Source: Campylobacter aviculae
GTDB taxonomy: Bacteria > Campylobacterota > Campylobacteria > Campylobacterales > Campylobacteraceae
Length of the DNA stretch: 64,000 bases
Assembly (NCBI RefSeq): GCF_005406215.1
Contig: NZ_NXMA01000001.1
Coordinates: 1-64,000, forward strand
Direction: 5' to 3'
Shown: piece by piece, positions 31,078-41,585 of the stretch
How the letters are laid out: each line of letters opens with the position of its first letter
Numbering within the stretch: position 1 is the stretch's first letter
Program-made: the position numbers and the translations under genes
Notes under the pieces: model-generated
The model's database searches: none
The model's input: only the letters and a program-made list of their open reading frames with translations
What the model was told of the DNA's origin: nothing

Positions 31078-33175
31078 TTTTATTAAGTTTAATTTTAACT
31101 ACTCCACCTTTTTTAAGTTTTCCAAAAAGAATTTCTTCGCTAATTTTTTCTCCAATTTCTTCGCAAATGATACGTTTGAGTAGTCTTACACCAAATTCTT
31201 TATTGTAAGCTTTTTTAGCTAAATAAATTTTAGTTTTTTCATCGGCAACAATTTTGGTATTTTTTAAATTTAAAGAAATTTCATCTAGTTCTTTTTGTAC
31301 AATTTTTGATAATATTTCATTATTTAGATCGTTAAAATGTAATATTTTATCTATTCTATTGATAAACTCAGGAGCAAAAAAATCTTTTATAGCACGATCA
31401 CTTTTTGATTCATTTTTACTTAAAAATCCTAATTCATTGGTTTCTTTTAAGCCTAGATTTGAAGTCATGATGATGATAGTGTTTTTAAAATCTATTTTAA
31501 GCCCACTATTATCTGTAAGTTCAGCATTGTCAAATATTTGTAAAAATGTATTACTTAGATCAGGATGAGCTTTTTCTATTTCATCAAAGAGCACCAAACT
31601 AAAAGGATTTTTTCTTACAGCATTACTTAAAAGTCCCCCATCTTCATAACCAACATAACCAGCAGGAGATCCTATTAATTTACTAAGTGCGTGTTTTTCG
31701 GCATATTCACTCATATCAAAACGTTCTAAATTGAGTCCTAAAAATTCTGCTAAAGCTTTACAAAGTTCTGTTTTACCAACTCCACTAGATCCTGTAAATA
31801 AGAATACTCCTCTTGGGGTATTAGAATTTTTAAATCCTGCAAAGCTTTGTTTTAGAGTAGATACTAATTTATCAATAATTTCATCTTGGCCAAAAATTTT
31901 CGTTTTTAGATTTTTATTTAGATTAATCAAGGCTTTATTTTGATCGAATTCAAACATTTTATGATGGTGAGTCATTTTAGCTAAAACTTGTTCTAAATCT
32001 TTAATGCTTACATTTTGTTTATTTTTTGGATTAAGTGCAAAAGAAGCCCCAACTTCATCAATAAGATCTATAGCACTATCTGGTAAATATTTATCATTAA
32101 AAAATTTTTTACCCCAAGCAACGGCTTGTCTAAGAATTTCATCATTTAATTTAATTTTATGGAAAGTTTCATATTTGGTTTTGAGTCCTTGTAAAATTTG
32201 AAAAGCTTCTTCTTGGTTTGGCTCATCTACATTGATTTTAGCAAAGCGACGACTTAGAGGTTTATTTTTGTCAAAAGTATTTTTGTATTCCATATAAGTG
32301 GTAGCACCTATACATTTTAAAGTACCGTTACTAAGTGCAGGTTTTAAGAGGTTTGAAAAATCTGTATGTGATTCTCCTGTTGCTCCTGCTCCAACGATAG
32401 TATGAATTTCATCAATAAATAAAATTGCATTAGGGATTTTATTGAGTTCGTCTAAAATTTCTTTGATGCGTTTTTCAAAATCCCCGCGATATTTGGTTCC
32501 AGATAATATTCCAGCCATATCTAAGCTGAAAATTTTGGCATTTTGCAAATTTTTAGGAACTTTTTTTTCTATAATAGCAAGTGCAAGCCCTTCGATAATA
32601 GCTGTTTTGCCTACTCCCGCTTCGCCAACTAAAATAGGATTATTTTTTTTACGACGCGATAAAATTTGCAATATTCTTTCGAGTTCAAATTTGCGACCAA
32701 TTAAAGGATCTATTTTTCCTTGTTCTGCTAAAAGTGTTAAATTACTTGTATAAGATGTTAAAATTTCTATTTGAGCATTTTGTTTAAGATATTCTAATTT
32801 TTCTAAATTGATATCATATTTTTTTAACAAATAACTTGATATTGTTCTTTCATCTTGTAAAAGTTTTTCTAAAAAGTCAATAATTTTCATTTCATTATAG
32901 TCATTTGAAGCTAAAATTTCGTCTAAAACAATAGAATTTACAGGAGTAACTTCTTGATTAATAACTTCATTATTCTTTGCTATATAATTTTTAAGTTCAT
33001 TTTCCAAAAGTTCTAAATCTTTTTCAGATAATTCTTTAAAAATTTCTTGAAAATCAGGACTAAGCTTGAGTATAGCAAAAAGTAAATGTTCGCAGGTTAT
33101 AAATTCGTGCTTATTTATTAAACTTAAATGTTTAGCATTATCTAGATATTTTTGTAAATTTTCTTGATATTTCAT
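31052..33175 (-). CDS. clpA: ATP-dependent Clp protease ATP-binding subunit ClpA
   Basis: A 707-residue AAA+ unfoldase with two ATPase modules that feeds proteins to ClpP. Seen: an N-domain (1-140), Walker A GEAGVGKT near residue 185 with LFIDEIHTIVG, and a second module with GSSGVGKTEL near residue 465 and LVLFDEIEKAHPDL. The long ClpB-type middle domain is absent, supporting ClpA. The IGF/IGL-type loop for ClpP binding would be in the second half. It overlaps clpS by 4 bases. Confidence 0.94.
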   Translation of the reverse strand: MKYQENLQKYLDNAKHLSLINKHEFITCEHLLFAILKLSPDFQEIFKELSEKDLELLENELKNYIAKNNEVINQEVTPVNSIVLDEILASNDYNEMKIIDFLEKLLQDERTISSYLLKKYDINLEKLEYLKQNAQIEILTSYTSNLTLLAEQGKIDPLIGRKFELERILQILSRRKKNNPILVGEAGVGKTAIIEGLALAIIEKKVPKNLQNAKIFSLDMAGILSGTKYRGDFEKRIKEILDELNKIPNAILFIDEIHTIVGAGATGESHTDFSNLLKPALSNGTLKCIGATTYMEYKNTFDKNKPLSRRFAKINVDEPNQEEAFQILQGLKTKYETFHKIKLNDEILRQAVAWGKKFFNDKYLPDSAIDLIDEVGASFALNPKNKQNVSIKDLEQVLAKMTHHHKMFEFDQNKALINLNKNLKTKIFGQDEIIDKLVSTLKQSFAGFKNSNTPRGVFLFTGSSGVGKTELCKALAEFLGLNLERFDMSEYAEKHALSKLIGSPAGYVGYEDGGLLSNAVRKNPFSLVLFDEIEKAHPDLSNTFLQIFDNAELTDNSGLKIDFKNTIIIMTSNLGLKETNELGFLSKNESKSDRAIKDFFAPEFINRIDKILHFNDLNNEILSKIVQKELDEISLNLKNTKIVADEKTKIYLAKKAYNKEFGVRLLKRIICEEIGEKISEEILFGKLKKGGVVKIKLNKNGQLEFIF

Positions 33176-33462
33176 TCTTCTTCTACTTTAACTCTTAATG
33201 GAAAATTTGCTATTTTTGCCGCGTTAAAAACTTTTTTTTGTTTTGAGAGCGCGATTTCTTGAGTATAAATTCCACATACCCCACTTCCGTTTAAATGAAC
33301 TTCTAGCATTATTTTACTTGCGGTTTCAAAATCATGATAAAAAATATTCATTAAAATTTCTATAACAAAATCCATAGTTGTTACATCGTCATTTAGAAGT
33401 ATAACTTTAAACATTTTAGGTTCTTGAAGTTTATTTTTTTCTAAAGTTTTAGTTTTTGGCAT
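33172..33462 (-). CDS. clpS: ClpA adaptor ClpS
   Basis: A 96-residue adaptor that delivers N-degron substrates to ClpAP. Seen: the conserved LLNDDVTTMDFVIEIL segment that forms the N-degron pocket, followed by VHLNGSGVCGIYTQEIA with the second half of the family signature. The ATGA overlap with clpA shows coupled translation. It abuts the TlpA-like gene upstream. Confidence 0.94.
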   Translation of the reverse strand: MPKTKTLEKNKLQEPKMFKVILLNDDVTTMDFVIEILMNIFYHDFETASKIMLEVHLNGSGVCGIYTQEIALSKQKKVFNAAKIANFPLRVKVEEE

Positions 33463-34064
33463 TATTTTTCTCTATAAATTCGATTTAAATCTTGTTGCAT
33501 TAATTCAGTTGGAATTTTTCCAAGATAAAAATTTGTAGGAGCGTTATTATTCCAATAATCACTGAGACTTTGATAAATTCCATTTTTCATAACAACTTTA
33601 AAAGGTAATTGTTCCATACTTTGATAGTTAATATCTTTTAAAATTTGAGCAATGATGCGATCATTTTTTGAATTATTACTCAAGAAATAATAAGCTCCAT
33701 AATCATTAGCAAATTTTTTTACAGCCTCATCGCTAACATCTTCAAAATGTGTTAAGCCTATAATAATAAATTTATCCGCGTTATTTTTCCAAAGTTTGCT
33801 AAGACTTAAGGCTTCCTCCTTGCAAGGCGCACAAAAAGTCCCAAAAAAATCAATCATTAAAACTTTATCTTCTTCACCTTGGACAACAAATCCTTTTTCT
33901 GTGCGTATAAGAGTTTTAGATCCTCCATTGATATTATTTAAGACAATTTTATCTCCTCGGTGATAGTCTTCAAACATATAATCATTTTGCATTTCTTTTT
34001 CATGTGAGCAGGCACTTATGAAAAAAATCAAACTTGTAAAAAAGAAAATTAAAATTTTTCTCAT
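33462..34064 (-). CDS. TlpA-like thioredoxin-fold lipoprotein
   Basis: A 200-residue exported thiol protein (Cj1106 position). Seen: an N-terminal signal with lipobox FISAC (Cys19 lipidated), then a thioredoxin fold with Cys78-Ala-Pro-Cys81 in FFGTFCAPCKEE, as in the TlpA/ResA family. Probably a periplasm-facing disulfide reductase or a cytochrome-maturation helper; the substrate is unknown. It shares boundary bases with smpB and clpS in the run. Confidence 0.8.
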   Translation of the reverse strand: MRKILIFFFTSLIFFISACSHEKEMQNDYMFEDYHRGDKIVLNNINGGSKTLIRTEKGFVVQGEEDKVLMIDFFGTFCAPCKEEALSLSKLWKNNADKFIIIGLTHFEDVSDEAVKKFANDYGAYYFLSNNSKNDRIIAQILKDINYQSMEQLPFKVVMKNGIYQSLSDYWNNNAPTNFYLGKIPTELMQQDLNRIYREK

Positions 34065-34525
34065 TAAAATCCTTTGTTTAAATTTTTTATAGCAGCCTTT
34101 GCCTCTAAATCCGCTTGCTTTTTCTTTAGGGTTTCGCGTTTATCATGCAAATTTTTACCCTTGGCTAAAGCTAAGGTTGCTTTAACTTTGTTTTTATCAT
34201 TAAAATAAAGATCTAATACAACAAGTGTATATCCTTCAATACCAACTTTTCCAAAGAGTTTGTCAATTTGCTTTCTATGCATTAATAACTTTCTAGCACC
34301 TCTTTCTTCATGTCTATAGAAAGTATGAGTTGTATTTAATAAAGCAATATGGGCATTTAAAAGAAAAAGTTCTCCTTTGATAATACGAACAAAAGAGTCT
34401 TTTAGATTAACCCTTCCTGCACGTAAAGCAACGACTTCACTTCCTTTTAAAACAATTCCTGTTTCAAAACGTTCTATAATACTATAATTAAACAAAGCTT
34501 TTTTATTTCTTGCAATAGTTTTCAT
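34064..34525 (-). CDS. smpB: SsrA-binding protein SmpB
   Basis: A 153-residue RNA-binding protein essential for trans-translation; it brings tmRNA to stalled ribosomes. Seen: [40 protein letters not shown] at the N-terminus and the C-terminal [14 protein letters not shown] basic tail that enters the mRNA channel. No ssrA gene was seen in the window. It overlaps ispE by 4 bases. Confidence 0.95.
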   Translation of the reverse strand: MKTIARNKKALFNYSIIERFETGIVLKGSEVVALRAGRVNLKDSFVRIIKGELFLLNAHIALLNTTHTFYRHEERGARKLLMHRKQIDKLFGKVGIEGYTLVVLDLYFNDKNKVKATLALAKGKNLHDKRETLKKKQADLEAKAAIKNLNKGF

Positions 34526-35286
34526 AAATCAACCTTAAAAATACTACTGCCACTTCCACTTAAAAAATAATCTTCATTTAAATAAACTGACATTTTAGGA
34601 TATAAAGATACACAAGGGGTAAATAAATCATTAAGTTCTACATTTTTATATCGTTCAAGCAATTCTTTGGTGGTTAAATTCTGGTAAATTTCAGCTTGTT
34701 TAAAGTTGGTGTTAAAATCTAAAGGCTTTTTATCGAATTCTTTATAAACTTTAGCTGTATCACAAAAGATTTGTGGAAAAGTCCAATGGATATTTGGAAT
34801 TTCATCTTCAAAGGGTTTTATAATTTCTCCACACCCACTTACATTAGCAGACTCAAATCCGCTCAAAAAGAAAGCAATATCACTCCCTAATTTAGTGCTT
34901 AAGTTGATAAGTTTTTGTGTAGATAATTGTAGATTTAAAATTTCATTTATCATGATTAAAAAAGTAGCACAATCACTACTTCCACCGCCTAAACCTGCCC
35001 CTATTGGAATGTTTTTAATGAGTTTTAAGCTTTTGTTTTTAAATAATTCCTCAAGTTCATTTTTGTAGCCAAACTCACACAATAAAAAGTAAGCTTTTTT
35101 TATAATATTGTGCTCACAATTAAATTCGCTGATTATCTCAAAACCTTCTTTAGTTTTTTCATCACTTAAATAAAGTTCATCATAAAATTGCTCAAGTAGT
35201 ATGAAGCGAGAATTTAAAAGATGGTATTTTCGATTATCTAAGCCTATAAGTTTTAAGAAGATATTTGCTTTAGCGTATGCTTTCAT
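34522..35286 (-). CDS. ispE: 4-diphosphocytidyl-2-C-methyl-D-erythritol kinase
   Basis: A 254-residue GHMP kinase of the MEP isoprenoid pathway, phosphorylating CDP-ME at the 2-position. Seen: the GHMP ATP loop [17 protein letters not shown] near residue 95, [11 protein letters not shown] at the N-terminus and the C-terminal LSGSGSSIF motif. Somewhat shorter than E. coli IspE (~283), as in other Campylobacter. Its product line feeds undecaprenyl phosphate, the carrier used by the pgl genes. Overlaps csrA and smpB. Confidence 0.93.
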   Translation of the reverse strand: MKAYAKANIFLKLIGLDNRKYHLLNSRFILLEQFYDELYLSDEKTKEGFEIISEFNCEHNIIKKAYFLLCEFGYKNELEELFKNKSLKLIKNIPIGAGLGGGSSDCATFLIMINEILNLQLSTQKLINLSTKLGSDIAFFLSGFESANVSGCGEIIKPFEDEIPNIHWTFPQIFCDTAKVYKEFDKKPLDFNTNFKQAEIYQNLTTKELLERYKNVELNDLFTPCVSLYPKMSVYLNEDYFLSGSGSSIFKVDL

Positions 35287-35510
35287 TGGATTAGTTTTTT
35301 ACTTAAGTCATCCAGTTTTATGTCATTTTCTACTACAGAATGTAAATTTTCATCTTTAATCTGAGTCATTAATTCTTTTCTTAAAATCATGAGTGATTTA
35401 GGAGCATCAATGCCTATTTTAGCATAGCCTTTTCCAGTTTGGACCACTTTAATTTCAATACCTTCACCGATAATAATACTTTCGTTTTCTTTTCTTGATA
35501 ATATTAACAT
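35283..35510 (-). CDS. csrA: Carbon storage regulator CsrA
   Basis: A 75-residue RNA-binding dimer that blocks translation by binding GGA motifs in leaders. In C. jejuni it regulates flagellin and stress functions together with FliW. Seen: [23 protein letters not shown] and the [16 protein letters not shown] segment with the key basic residues. It overlaps truB by 7 bases and ispE by 4. Confidence 0.95.
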   Translation of the reverse strand: MLILSRKENESIIIGEGIEIKVVQTGKGYAKIGIDAPKSLMILRKELMTQIKDENLHSVVENDIKLDDLSKKLIQ

Positions 35511-36322
35511 TTTTCAACCTTATTTAAAAGATATTTTACCTTATTTTCCTTAATATTAATAATGCTAAAATATTTTTTGTCTTCTATATAATAATTTCCA
35601 TCATTTTGATATTTAAGATCTTCTAAATTTAATTTAGTGCCATTTTCAAGTTTATTCATATTCTCAATAAAATTAGGTTTTAAATCAAGATATTCTAAAA
35701 TATTCAATTTTTTTTCATCATCATAAACAAATTCCCCCTCTTTTATACGTTCTAAAGCACTTAAGGTGGCATTAATACCTAGTTTTTCAGCAAAAAGCTC
35801 ACAATAAGATCTAATATAAGCACCCTCGCTAACGCTTATTTCAATACTTAAAAAAGGGTGGTTATAATGTAAAATTTTACAAGAAAATATTTCCATAACG
35901 CAAGGTTTTAATTTTATATTTTCTCCTTTTTTTGCAAATGTATAAGCTCTTTGACCATCAATTCTTTTAGCACTGAATTGAGGCGGAATATAAGTAATAG
36001 AACCTAAAAGCTTGTTTTTGATTTGTTCTAAGAATTCAAGACTATAGGAGTTGGGAATTTTTATTTCTTGTATATTTTTATTATCAAGACTTAAGGACTT
36101 AACTCCAAGCCATAGGGTTGCTCGATAAATTTTTGGAGTTTTTTTTAAAAATTGAAAAAGTTTAGTATATTTTCCAAATGCGACTATTAAAACTCCTTTT
36201 GCGAAAGGATCAAGAGTTCCTGAATATCCAGCTTTCTTATGATTATATTTTTTTTTCAATTGATTTAAAAAAGCATTAGAACTGATTTCTGCAGGTTTAA
36301 AAGCGACAAAAATTTTATTCAT
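35504..36322 (-). CDS. truB: tRNA pseudouridine-55 synthase
   Basis: A 272-residue enzyme making pseudouridine 55 in the T loop of tRNAs. Seen: the [28 protein letters not shown] block near residue 30 with the catalytic Asp, [17 protein letters not shown] near 122 and [18 protein letters not shown] near 175. It overlaps rep by 4 bases. Confidence 0.94.
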   Translation of the reverse strand: MNKIFVAFKPAEISSNAFLNQLKKKYNHKKAGYSGTLDPFAKGVLIVAFGKYTKLFQFLKKTPKIYRATLWLGVKSLSLDNKNIQEIKIPNSYSLEFLEQIKNKLLGSITYIPPQFSAKRIDGQRAYTFAKKGENIKLKPCVMEIFSCKILHYNHPFLSIEISVSEGAYIRSYCELFAEKLGINATLSALERIKEGEFVYDDEKKLNILEYLDLKPNFIENMNKLENGTKLNLEDLKYQNDGNYYIEDKKYFSIINIKENKVKYLLNKVEKC

Positions 36323-38358
36323 ACAGCTCTTTCTACGAAACTCGATAAAATAGTGCGTTCTATGCCGCCAAAATTGATTTTTAGTCTTTCTTCTTTCCCA
36401 TTTTTATTTACATCAACAACCCTTCCAATGCCGAAAATTTTATGTTTTATCAAATCTCCTTTTTTATAATTTGACACATTTTTTTGAGAAATAAAATAAG
36501 AAGAGTCTTGACTAAGCTTACTTTCTTCTAAAAATCTACTAGGAAAAAGTTTAGTTCTTGATCCGCGATAAAATCTAGAGTTAGAAACACTTAAATGGAG
36601 TTGTTTTTTTGCTCTTGTTATAGCAACATAAGCAAGACGTCTTTCTTCTTCTATATCTGAATTATCCACAGGAAAAAAGCCTTCTTCAAGTCCTATGATG
36701 AACACATGATCAAATTCCAATCCCTTGCTCGCATGAATACTCATAATATAAACACAATCTCCATCTAAATTATCCTGATCGCTCAGCAATGAAATTTCGC
36801 TTAAAAAATCATTGAGTTTAAGATCTGGATTTTGTTTGATTTTATCATTGAGATTGGCATAAAATTCGCAAATATTAGCAACTCTATCTTCTCCATCAAT
36901 TTGTTCTTTGTAAAAATCTTTCAATTTGATTTTTTCTTCAAATTGATCAATGAGTTGTTTTAAATTTTGACATTCTAATAACTCATAAATAGAATGGATA
37001 AATTTTTGTATTTCATGATTTGTTTTTTTCGAACTGATAATATTGGGATTGCATAATGCTTCAAAAAGAGAAATTTTTTCTTTTTTGGCATACTCTTCAA
37101 ATTTTTTGATACTACTTTCTCCTATACCTCTTTTTGGACGATTAATAATGCGTTTTAATGAAAAATCATCATCAGTATTGGCAAGAAAACGCAAATAAGC
37201 AATCAAATCTTTAATTTCCAATCGCTCATAAAAACGCATTCCGCTAAGTAGTTTATAAGCGATTTTTTCACGCATAAAAGCTTCTTCAATAGATCTAGAG
37301 AGCGCATTGACACGAAACAATACAGCAATTTCATTTGCAGGAGTTTTATTTTGGATAAGCTCTTTTATTTTTTTACAAATCGTAGCACTTTCTAACTTTT
37401 CATCATCGCTATAAATAAGCTTGATTTCTTCTCCATGATCTTTAGTGCAAACTAAGGTTTTACCTAATCTTTTTTTATTGTGTTCTATTAAAATATTAGC
37501 GGCATTTAAAATCGATCCCACAGAGCGATAGTTTTGCTCTAATTTTACAAGTTTAACATTGTTAAATTGGCTTTGAAAATTTAAGATATTTTCTATTTTT
37601 GCTCCACGCCAACCATAAATACTTTGATCATCATCGCCTACAACACAAATATTTTCATGAGAAGTGCAAAGTTTTTTTAAAATTTTATATTGTAAAGTAT
37701 TGGTATCTTGATATTCATCTACGGTGATGTATTGGTAAAAATTACTTTGAGTTTTAGCAAATTCTAAATCATTTTCTAAGATTTGATAGGGCAAAAGTAG
37801 CAAATCATCAAAATCTACAAAATTATATTTTAAAAGATAATCTTGATATTTTTGATAGTATTTAGCATAGGTTTTATCTGAATCTTGGATTATTTTTAAA
37901 TCTTTTAAGATTTCATCTGGACTTTTGGGAATGTTCTTACAAGTTGAAATAAAATACGAAATTGTGGAAATATTTTCTTTAGAACTATCAACCACTTCTT
38001 TTAAAATTTTTTTTATATCATCACTATCTATAACGATGAAATCATTTTTGCGACCAAGTTTTTCAATATGCATTCTTAAAAACATCAGTCCAAATTTGTG
38101 AAAAGTGCACAATAACGGATTTGCATTGCTATTGATTAAAGATAAAGCTCGCGTTCGCATCACACTTGCTGCTTTGTTGGTAAAGGTTAAAGTTAGTGTA
38201 CTTGAAGCAGGAATTCCTACTTCTTTTATGAGATAGGCTAGACGAGTTGTGATAGTTTTTGTTTTACCGCTACCCGCACCTGCTAAAATCAGCATAGCTC
38301 CGTCGATATGAGAGGCTGCTTCTTTTTGACTAGAATTTAAATCTTTAAATAAATTCAT
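36319..38358 (-). CDS. rep: ATP-dependent DNA helicase, UvrD/Rep/PcrA family
   Basis: A 679-residue superfamily 1A 3'-5' helicase for replication restart or repair. Seen: Q-motif LNSSQKEAA, Walker [13 protein letters not shown] near residue 27, the TLTFTNKAA motif Ia, VDEYQDTN (motif II) near 213, [13 protein letters not shown] (III), QNYRS (IV), and [24 protein letters not shown] plus [10 protein letters not shown] (V-VI). Annotated as rep in C. jejuni (Cj1101); uvrD or pcrA is the possible alternative name. Confidence 0.93.
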   Translation of the reverse strand: MNLFKDLNSSQKEAASHIDGAMLILAGAGSGKTKTITTRLAYLIKEVGIPASSTLTLTFTNKAASVMRTRALSLINSNANPLLCTFHKFGLMFLRMHIEKLGRKNDFIVIDSDDIKKILKEVVDSSKENISTISYFISTCKNIPKSPDEILKDLKIIQDSDKTYAKYYQKYQDYLLKYNFVDFDDLLLLPYQILENDLEFAKTQSNFYQYITVDEYQDTNTLQYKILKKLCTSHENICVVGDDDQSIYGWRGAKIENILNFQSQFNNVKLVKLEQNYRSVGSILNAANILIEHNKKRLGKTLVCTKDHGEEIKLIYSDDEKLESATICKKIKELIQNKTPANEIAVLFRVNALSRSIEEAFMREKIAYKLLSGMRFYERLEIKDLIAYLRFLANTDDDFSLKRIINRPKRGIGESSIKKFEEYAKKEKISLFEALCNPNIISSKKTNHEIQKFIHSIYELLECQNLKQLIDQFEEKIKLKDFYKEQIDGEDRVANICEFYANLNDKIKQNPDLKLNDFLSEISLLSDQDNLDGDCVYIMSIHASKGLEFDHVFIIGLEEGFFPVDNSDIEEERRLAYVAITRAKKQLHLSVSNSRFYRGSRTKLFPSRFLEESKLSQDSSYFISQKNVSNYKKGDLIKHKIFGIGRVVDVNKNGKEERLKINFGGIERTILSSFVERAV

Positions 38359-38792
38359 TTTTTCAAAAGGTCTAGGTTTTTTGGATTTTTTAAAAAAACA
38401 TTTTTAGATTTTTGTAGTTTTTCTTCATTTTTGCGTTGATATAAACTAAAATTAACAAAGATGGCACTATTTTCTACTTGGATTTGTGTTATGGCTCCAA
38501 GATCTACTTTAACATAGCTATCAAAATCATCAGGACCAAATCCAGCATGAAATTGTATATAATCTTTTTCTAATTCTATGGAACTAAAAGTATATCCGCC
38601 TAAGGCAAAAAGAACATAGGGATTTTTTTTGACATCCAATTCAGGAGGTAAAATAGGATTAAAATCTATAAATTGTGTATTGGCTACTATAGAAAATTCT
38701 ATATTATTTTGAATCAAGTTTTGAAGCACTTCATAGCAGTTTTTTTGCATTAAATTTATAAAATCTTGATTTTTTAAAATTATTTCTAGCAT
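38355..38792 (-). CDS. Conserved hypothetical protein (Cj1100 position)
   Basis: A 145-residue protein I do not recognise beyond its place between rep and pepF in Campylobacter. It has no signal peptide or membrane segment. The centre (about residues 45-110) reads like a beta-rich small domain (VLFALGGYTFSSIELEKDYIQFHAGFG), and the C-terminus is Lys-rich. The 4-base overlap with rep shows it is translated with it. Confidence 0.7.
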   Translation of the reverse strand: MLEIILKNQDFINLMQKNCYEVLQNLIQNNIEFSIVANTQFIDFNPILPPELDVKKNPYVLFALGGYTFSSIELEKDYIQFHAGFGPDDFDSYVKVDLGAITQIQVENSAIFVNFSLYQRKNEEKLQKSKNVFLKNPKNLDLLKK

Positions 38793-38796
38793 AATC

Positions 38797-40509
38797 TTAC
38801 AACCTCATGAATTCATCGATAATTTTTTCAATTTCAATCATACCAATTTTCCAAAAATTTTCACTTTCTATATCAAAACCAAACATGGATACGAGTTCTT
38901 TCGGGCTTACACTTCCTCCCAGTGAAAGCATTTTTATATAAAGTTCTTTAAAATTTTGTTTTTCTTTTCTCTTATAAAGCCCATAAAGAGTAAGCACTAA
39001 AAGTTGTGCATAAGCATAAGCATAGCAGTAAAATGGACTATGGATAAAATGCGGAATATAACTCCACCAAAGGGCATAATTTTTAGTTAAATCCACACTT
39101 TCTTTAAACATTTTTTGAGATTCTTCCATCCAAATTTTAGAAATTTCTTCGCTATCAAGTTCGTGTTTATAGCTATGGATACGCCTTTCAAAGCAGGTGA
39201 AATTAATTTGTCTGTAAAGAGTGGCAAAAATATCTTCAATTTTTGCAGCATAAAGGGCAGTGAGTTCCTCTTTTTTTAGTTTATTTTTAACATAATCAAA
39301 TACTAACATTTCCGCAAAAACTGAAGCTGTTTCAGCAGTTGTAAGTGGTGTGTCTTGATTTAAAAAAGATACATTATAGGATAATTTTTGATGTATAGTA
39401 TGTCCTAATTCGTGCGCAAGAGTGAAAAGATCTCTTCTTTTGTTGGTGTAATTTAATAAGATAAAAGGATGAGTATCTGGAGTTGCCGAATGCGAAAAGG
39501 CTCCTCCTTGTTTTTTATCTTGAGGATATACATCGATCCATCCTTTTTCAAAGGCTTCTTTTGCAATATCTCCAAAAATAGGTGAGAAATCATAAAAAGC
39601 TTCTAAAATAATTTTTTTACTCTCTTCAAAGCTAAAATTTACTTCTTTTCCGATCGGAGCATAACGATCATAATCTTTTAAAGTATCATACCCTAAGATT
39701 TGTTTTTTCTTTTTATAAAAACGCTCTACAAGTGAAAAATTTTGTTGAGTTGTTTTTATAAGTGCATCAACGCTTTGTTTAGAAATTTGATTTCTCAAAT
39801 GTCTTGGTGTTTCTGCATCTTCATAACCACGCAAAGTGCAAATATTTTTGAGTTCAGTTTTTATCATATTGAGTATGAAGGTAAGTAAATTTATATTTTT
39901 ATTTAAAGCCTTTGTAAATTTTTTAGCTGCTTTTTTTCTAATTTTCCTATCATGATCGTAGAGTTTGCTTAAAATTTCTTCTTCGCTTAATTCTTGATCC
40001 TCAAAGGAAATTTTTAAAGAACTCATACTCTCATCAAAAAGCCGGCCAAAAGCACTTGCACCTGTATTAGACATATAAAGCATAATGCGTTCTTCTTTTT
40101 GACTTAAATTATAAGCTTTGTTTTTGAGTAAATTGGAAAGATAAAAACTATAATCTTGACAAAATGTTATCAATTCTTTTGCTTTTTCTTCATCCATCAT
40201 GCAAAATTCGAGTTCAAAAAATAATAAATTTTCTTCCGCCTTTTTGCATTCTTGCTCATATTTAGCATAAAAAGAACCCTTAGAAGTATCCTTGGCAAAA
40301 CATAAATAAACATAAGTCATTATTTTAGAAAGACTTAAATTTAAATTTTCATATTCTTTAAGAGTGTTTAAAAAATCATTTGCACTTAATGTTTCTAGTT
40401 TGTTTTCAAAAGTTTTTTTAAAAAATTCTGATTTTTCGATACATTCAGACATTTTGTTTTCTAGTTCATTTTCGTTTTTAAACAATACACTTAAGTCCCA
40501 TTGTGTCAT
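38797..40509 (-). CDS. pepF: Oligoendopeptidase F (M3B zinc peptidase)
   Basis: A 570-residue cytoplasmic zinc oligopeptidase. Seen: HELGHTIHQ with His366 of HExxH, a downstream E in TAETASVFAEMLVFD that supplies the third ligand, and the FxYCYAYAYAQLL block near the C-terminus. Predicted to trim short peptides for amino acid use, which fits an organism that feeds on amino acids. It lies 10 bases after pyrB. Confidence 0.92.
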   Translation of the reverse strand: MTQWDLSVLFKNENELENKMSECIEKSEFFKKTFENKLETLSANDFLNTLKEYENLNLSLSKIMTYVYLCFAKDTSKGSFYAKYEQECKKAEENLLFFELEFCMMDEEKAKELITFCQDYSFYLSNLLKNKAYNLSQKEERIMLYMSNTGASAFGRLFDESMSSLKISFEDQELSEEEILSKLYDHDRKIRKKAAKKFTKALNKNINLLTFILNMIKTELKNICTLRGYEDAETPRHLRNQISKQSVDALIKTTQQNFSLVERFYKKKKQILGYDTLKDYDRYAPIGKEVNFSFEESKKIILEAFYDFSPIFGDIAKEAFEKGWIDVYPQDKKQGGAFSHSATPDTHPFILLNYTNKRRDLFTLAHELGHTIHQKLSYNVSFLNQDTPLTTAETASVFAEMLVFDYVKNKLKKEELTALYAAKIEDIFATLYRQINFTCFERRIHSYKHELDSEEISKIWMEESQKMFKESVDLTKNYALWWSYIPHFIHSPFYCYAYAYAQLLVLTLYGLYKRKEKQNFKELYIKMLSLGGSVSPKELVSMFGFDIESENFWKIGMIEIEKIIDEFMRL

Positions 40510-40518
40510 AAATCTTCC

Positions 40519-41400
40519 TTAATTTTCTAAGATCAATTTTTTTAAAACAGCCATTCTAATTGCAACACCATTTTTAACTTGTTTTAAAATTAAAGCTCTT
40601 TGATCTTTCATAAGTTCATCGCTGATATCGATATTTCTATTAACTGGACCTGGATGAAGTAAAATGAGTTTTTTATCTTTTATAAGTTTAGGATTAATGC
40701 AAAAATCATTGGCATAGTCTTTTAAAGATGCATAAACAATTTTTTCATGTCTTTCAACCTGAGTTCTTAAGCTCATAATAATATCTGTACTTTCAATCAA
40801 TTCTTCATTCAGATGATAAGATTTAGGTAAGGATGAATTTGGCATGAAATGAGGCGGCGCAACTAGGGTAATTTTAATACCAAATCGACTAAGAAGTTCG
40901 ATATTAGAAGAAGCTACACGAGAATTTTTTATATCTCCAACAATTAAAACTCTTTTATTTTCAATATTTCCTTGAAAATGCTCATAAATTGTAAAAAGAT
41001 CGAGTAAGGCTTGTGTAGGATGAGCATGTTTGCCATCTCCACCATTAATAACTGGACAATGCATATGTGAAGCTAAGATTTGAGGGACTCCAGAATTGGC
41101 ATGTCTTACAATAATAGCATTTGGATTCATAGCATCTAAATTGGCAGCGGTATCATAAAGTGTTTCGCCCTTGCTTGAGCTTGATCTTGAAACATCTAAG
41201 CGTAAAACTCTTGCTCCAAGTCTTCTTGCAGCACTTTCAAAAGATGAAAGTGTTCGAGTTGAATTTTCAAAAAAAATAGTCGTAATGCTTTTTTCTTTAA
41301 GAAAATCTTTTGGTTTTTCATCTAAAAATTCTTTAGCTTCTTTAAAAAGTTCTATAATTTCATCGTTGTTAAAATCTTTTGTTGTGATAAGGTGTCTCAT
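40519..41400 (-). CDS. pyrB: Aspartate carbamoyltransferase catalytic subunit
   Basis: A 293-residue enzyme that condenses carbamoyl phosphate and aspartate in pyrimidine synthesis. Seen: [20 protein letters not shown] (carbamoyl phosphate site STRT) near residue 45, the [17 protein letters not shown] block near residue 118 and [12 protein letters not shown] near 250. No pyrI regulatory subunit is adjacent. First gene of the long minus-strand run. Confidence 0.95.
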   Translation of the reverse strand: MRHLITTKDFNNDEIIELFKEAKEFLDEKPKDFLKEKSITTIFFENSTRTLSSFESAARRLGARVLRLDVSRSSSSKGETLYDTAANLDAMNPNAIIVRHANSGVPQILASHMHCPVINGGDGKHAHPTQALLDLFTIYEHFQGNIENKRVLIVGDIKNSRVASSNIELLSRFGIKITLVAPPHFMPNSSLPKSYHLNEELIESTDIIMSLRTQVERHEKIVYASLKDYANDFCINPKLIKDKKLILLHPGPVNRNIDISDELMKDQRALILKQVKNGVAIRMAVLKKLILEN

Positions 41401-41585
41401 ATTTTATCCTAAGTTTCTATAAATAATTTGATTAAAGATAAAATCAAAATAAAGTCGCTAAATTATTGAATGTGATTTTATCGAAAAGTTTCTTAATTTT
41501 TATAAATTTTGATTGATATATTAATTTGAGATAAAATTATTTTTAGCTATAATACCAATTTTCATTTTAAAATAAAGGACTTTTT
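41401..41585. promoter_or_regulatory. Divergent pyrB-metK intergenic region
   Basis: A 185-base gap. On the plus strand TATAAT at 41548-41553, preceded by TTTTTAGC, is a good Campylobacter -10 box for metK, with AAAGGA at about 41574. The other half is AT-rich and should hold the pyrB promoter, which I cannot place with confidence. As I recall, C. jejuni has a transporter gene (Cj1097) here; none is present. Confidence 0.55.
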
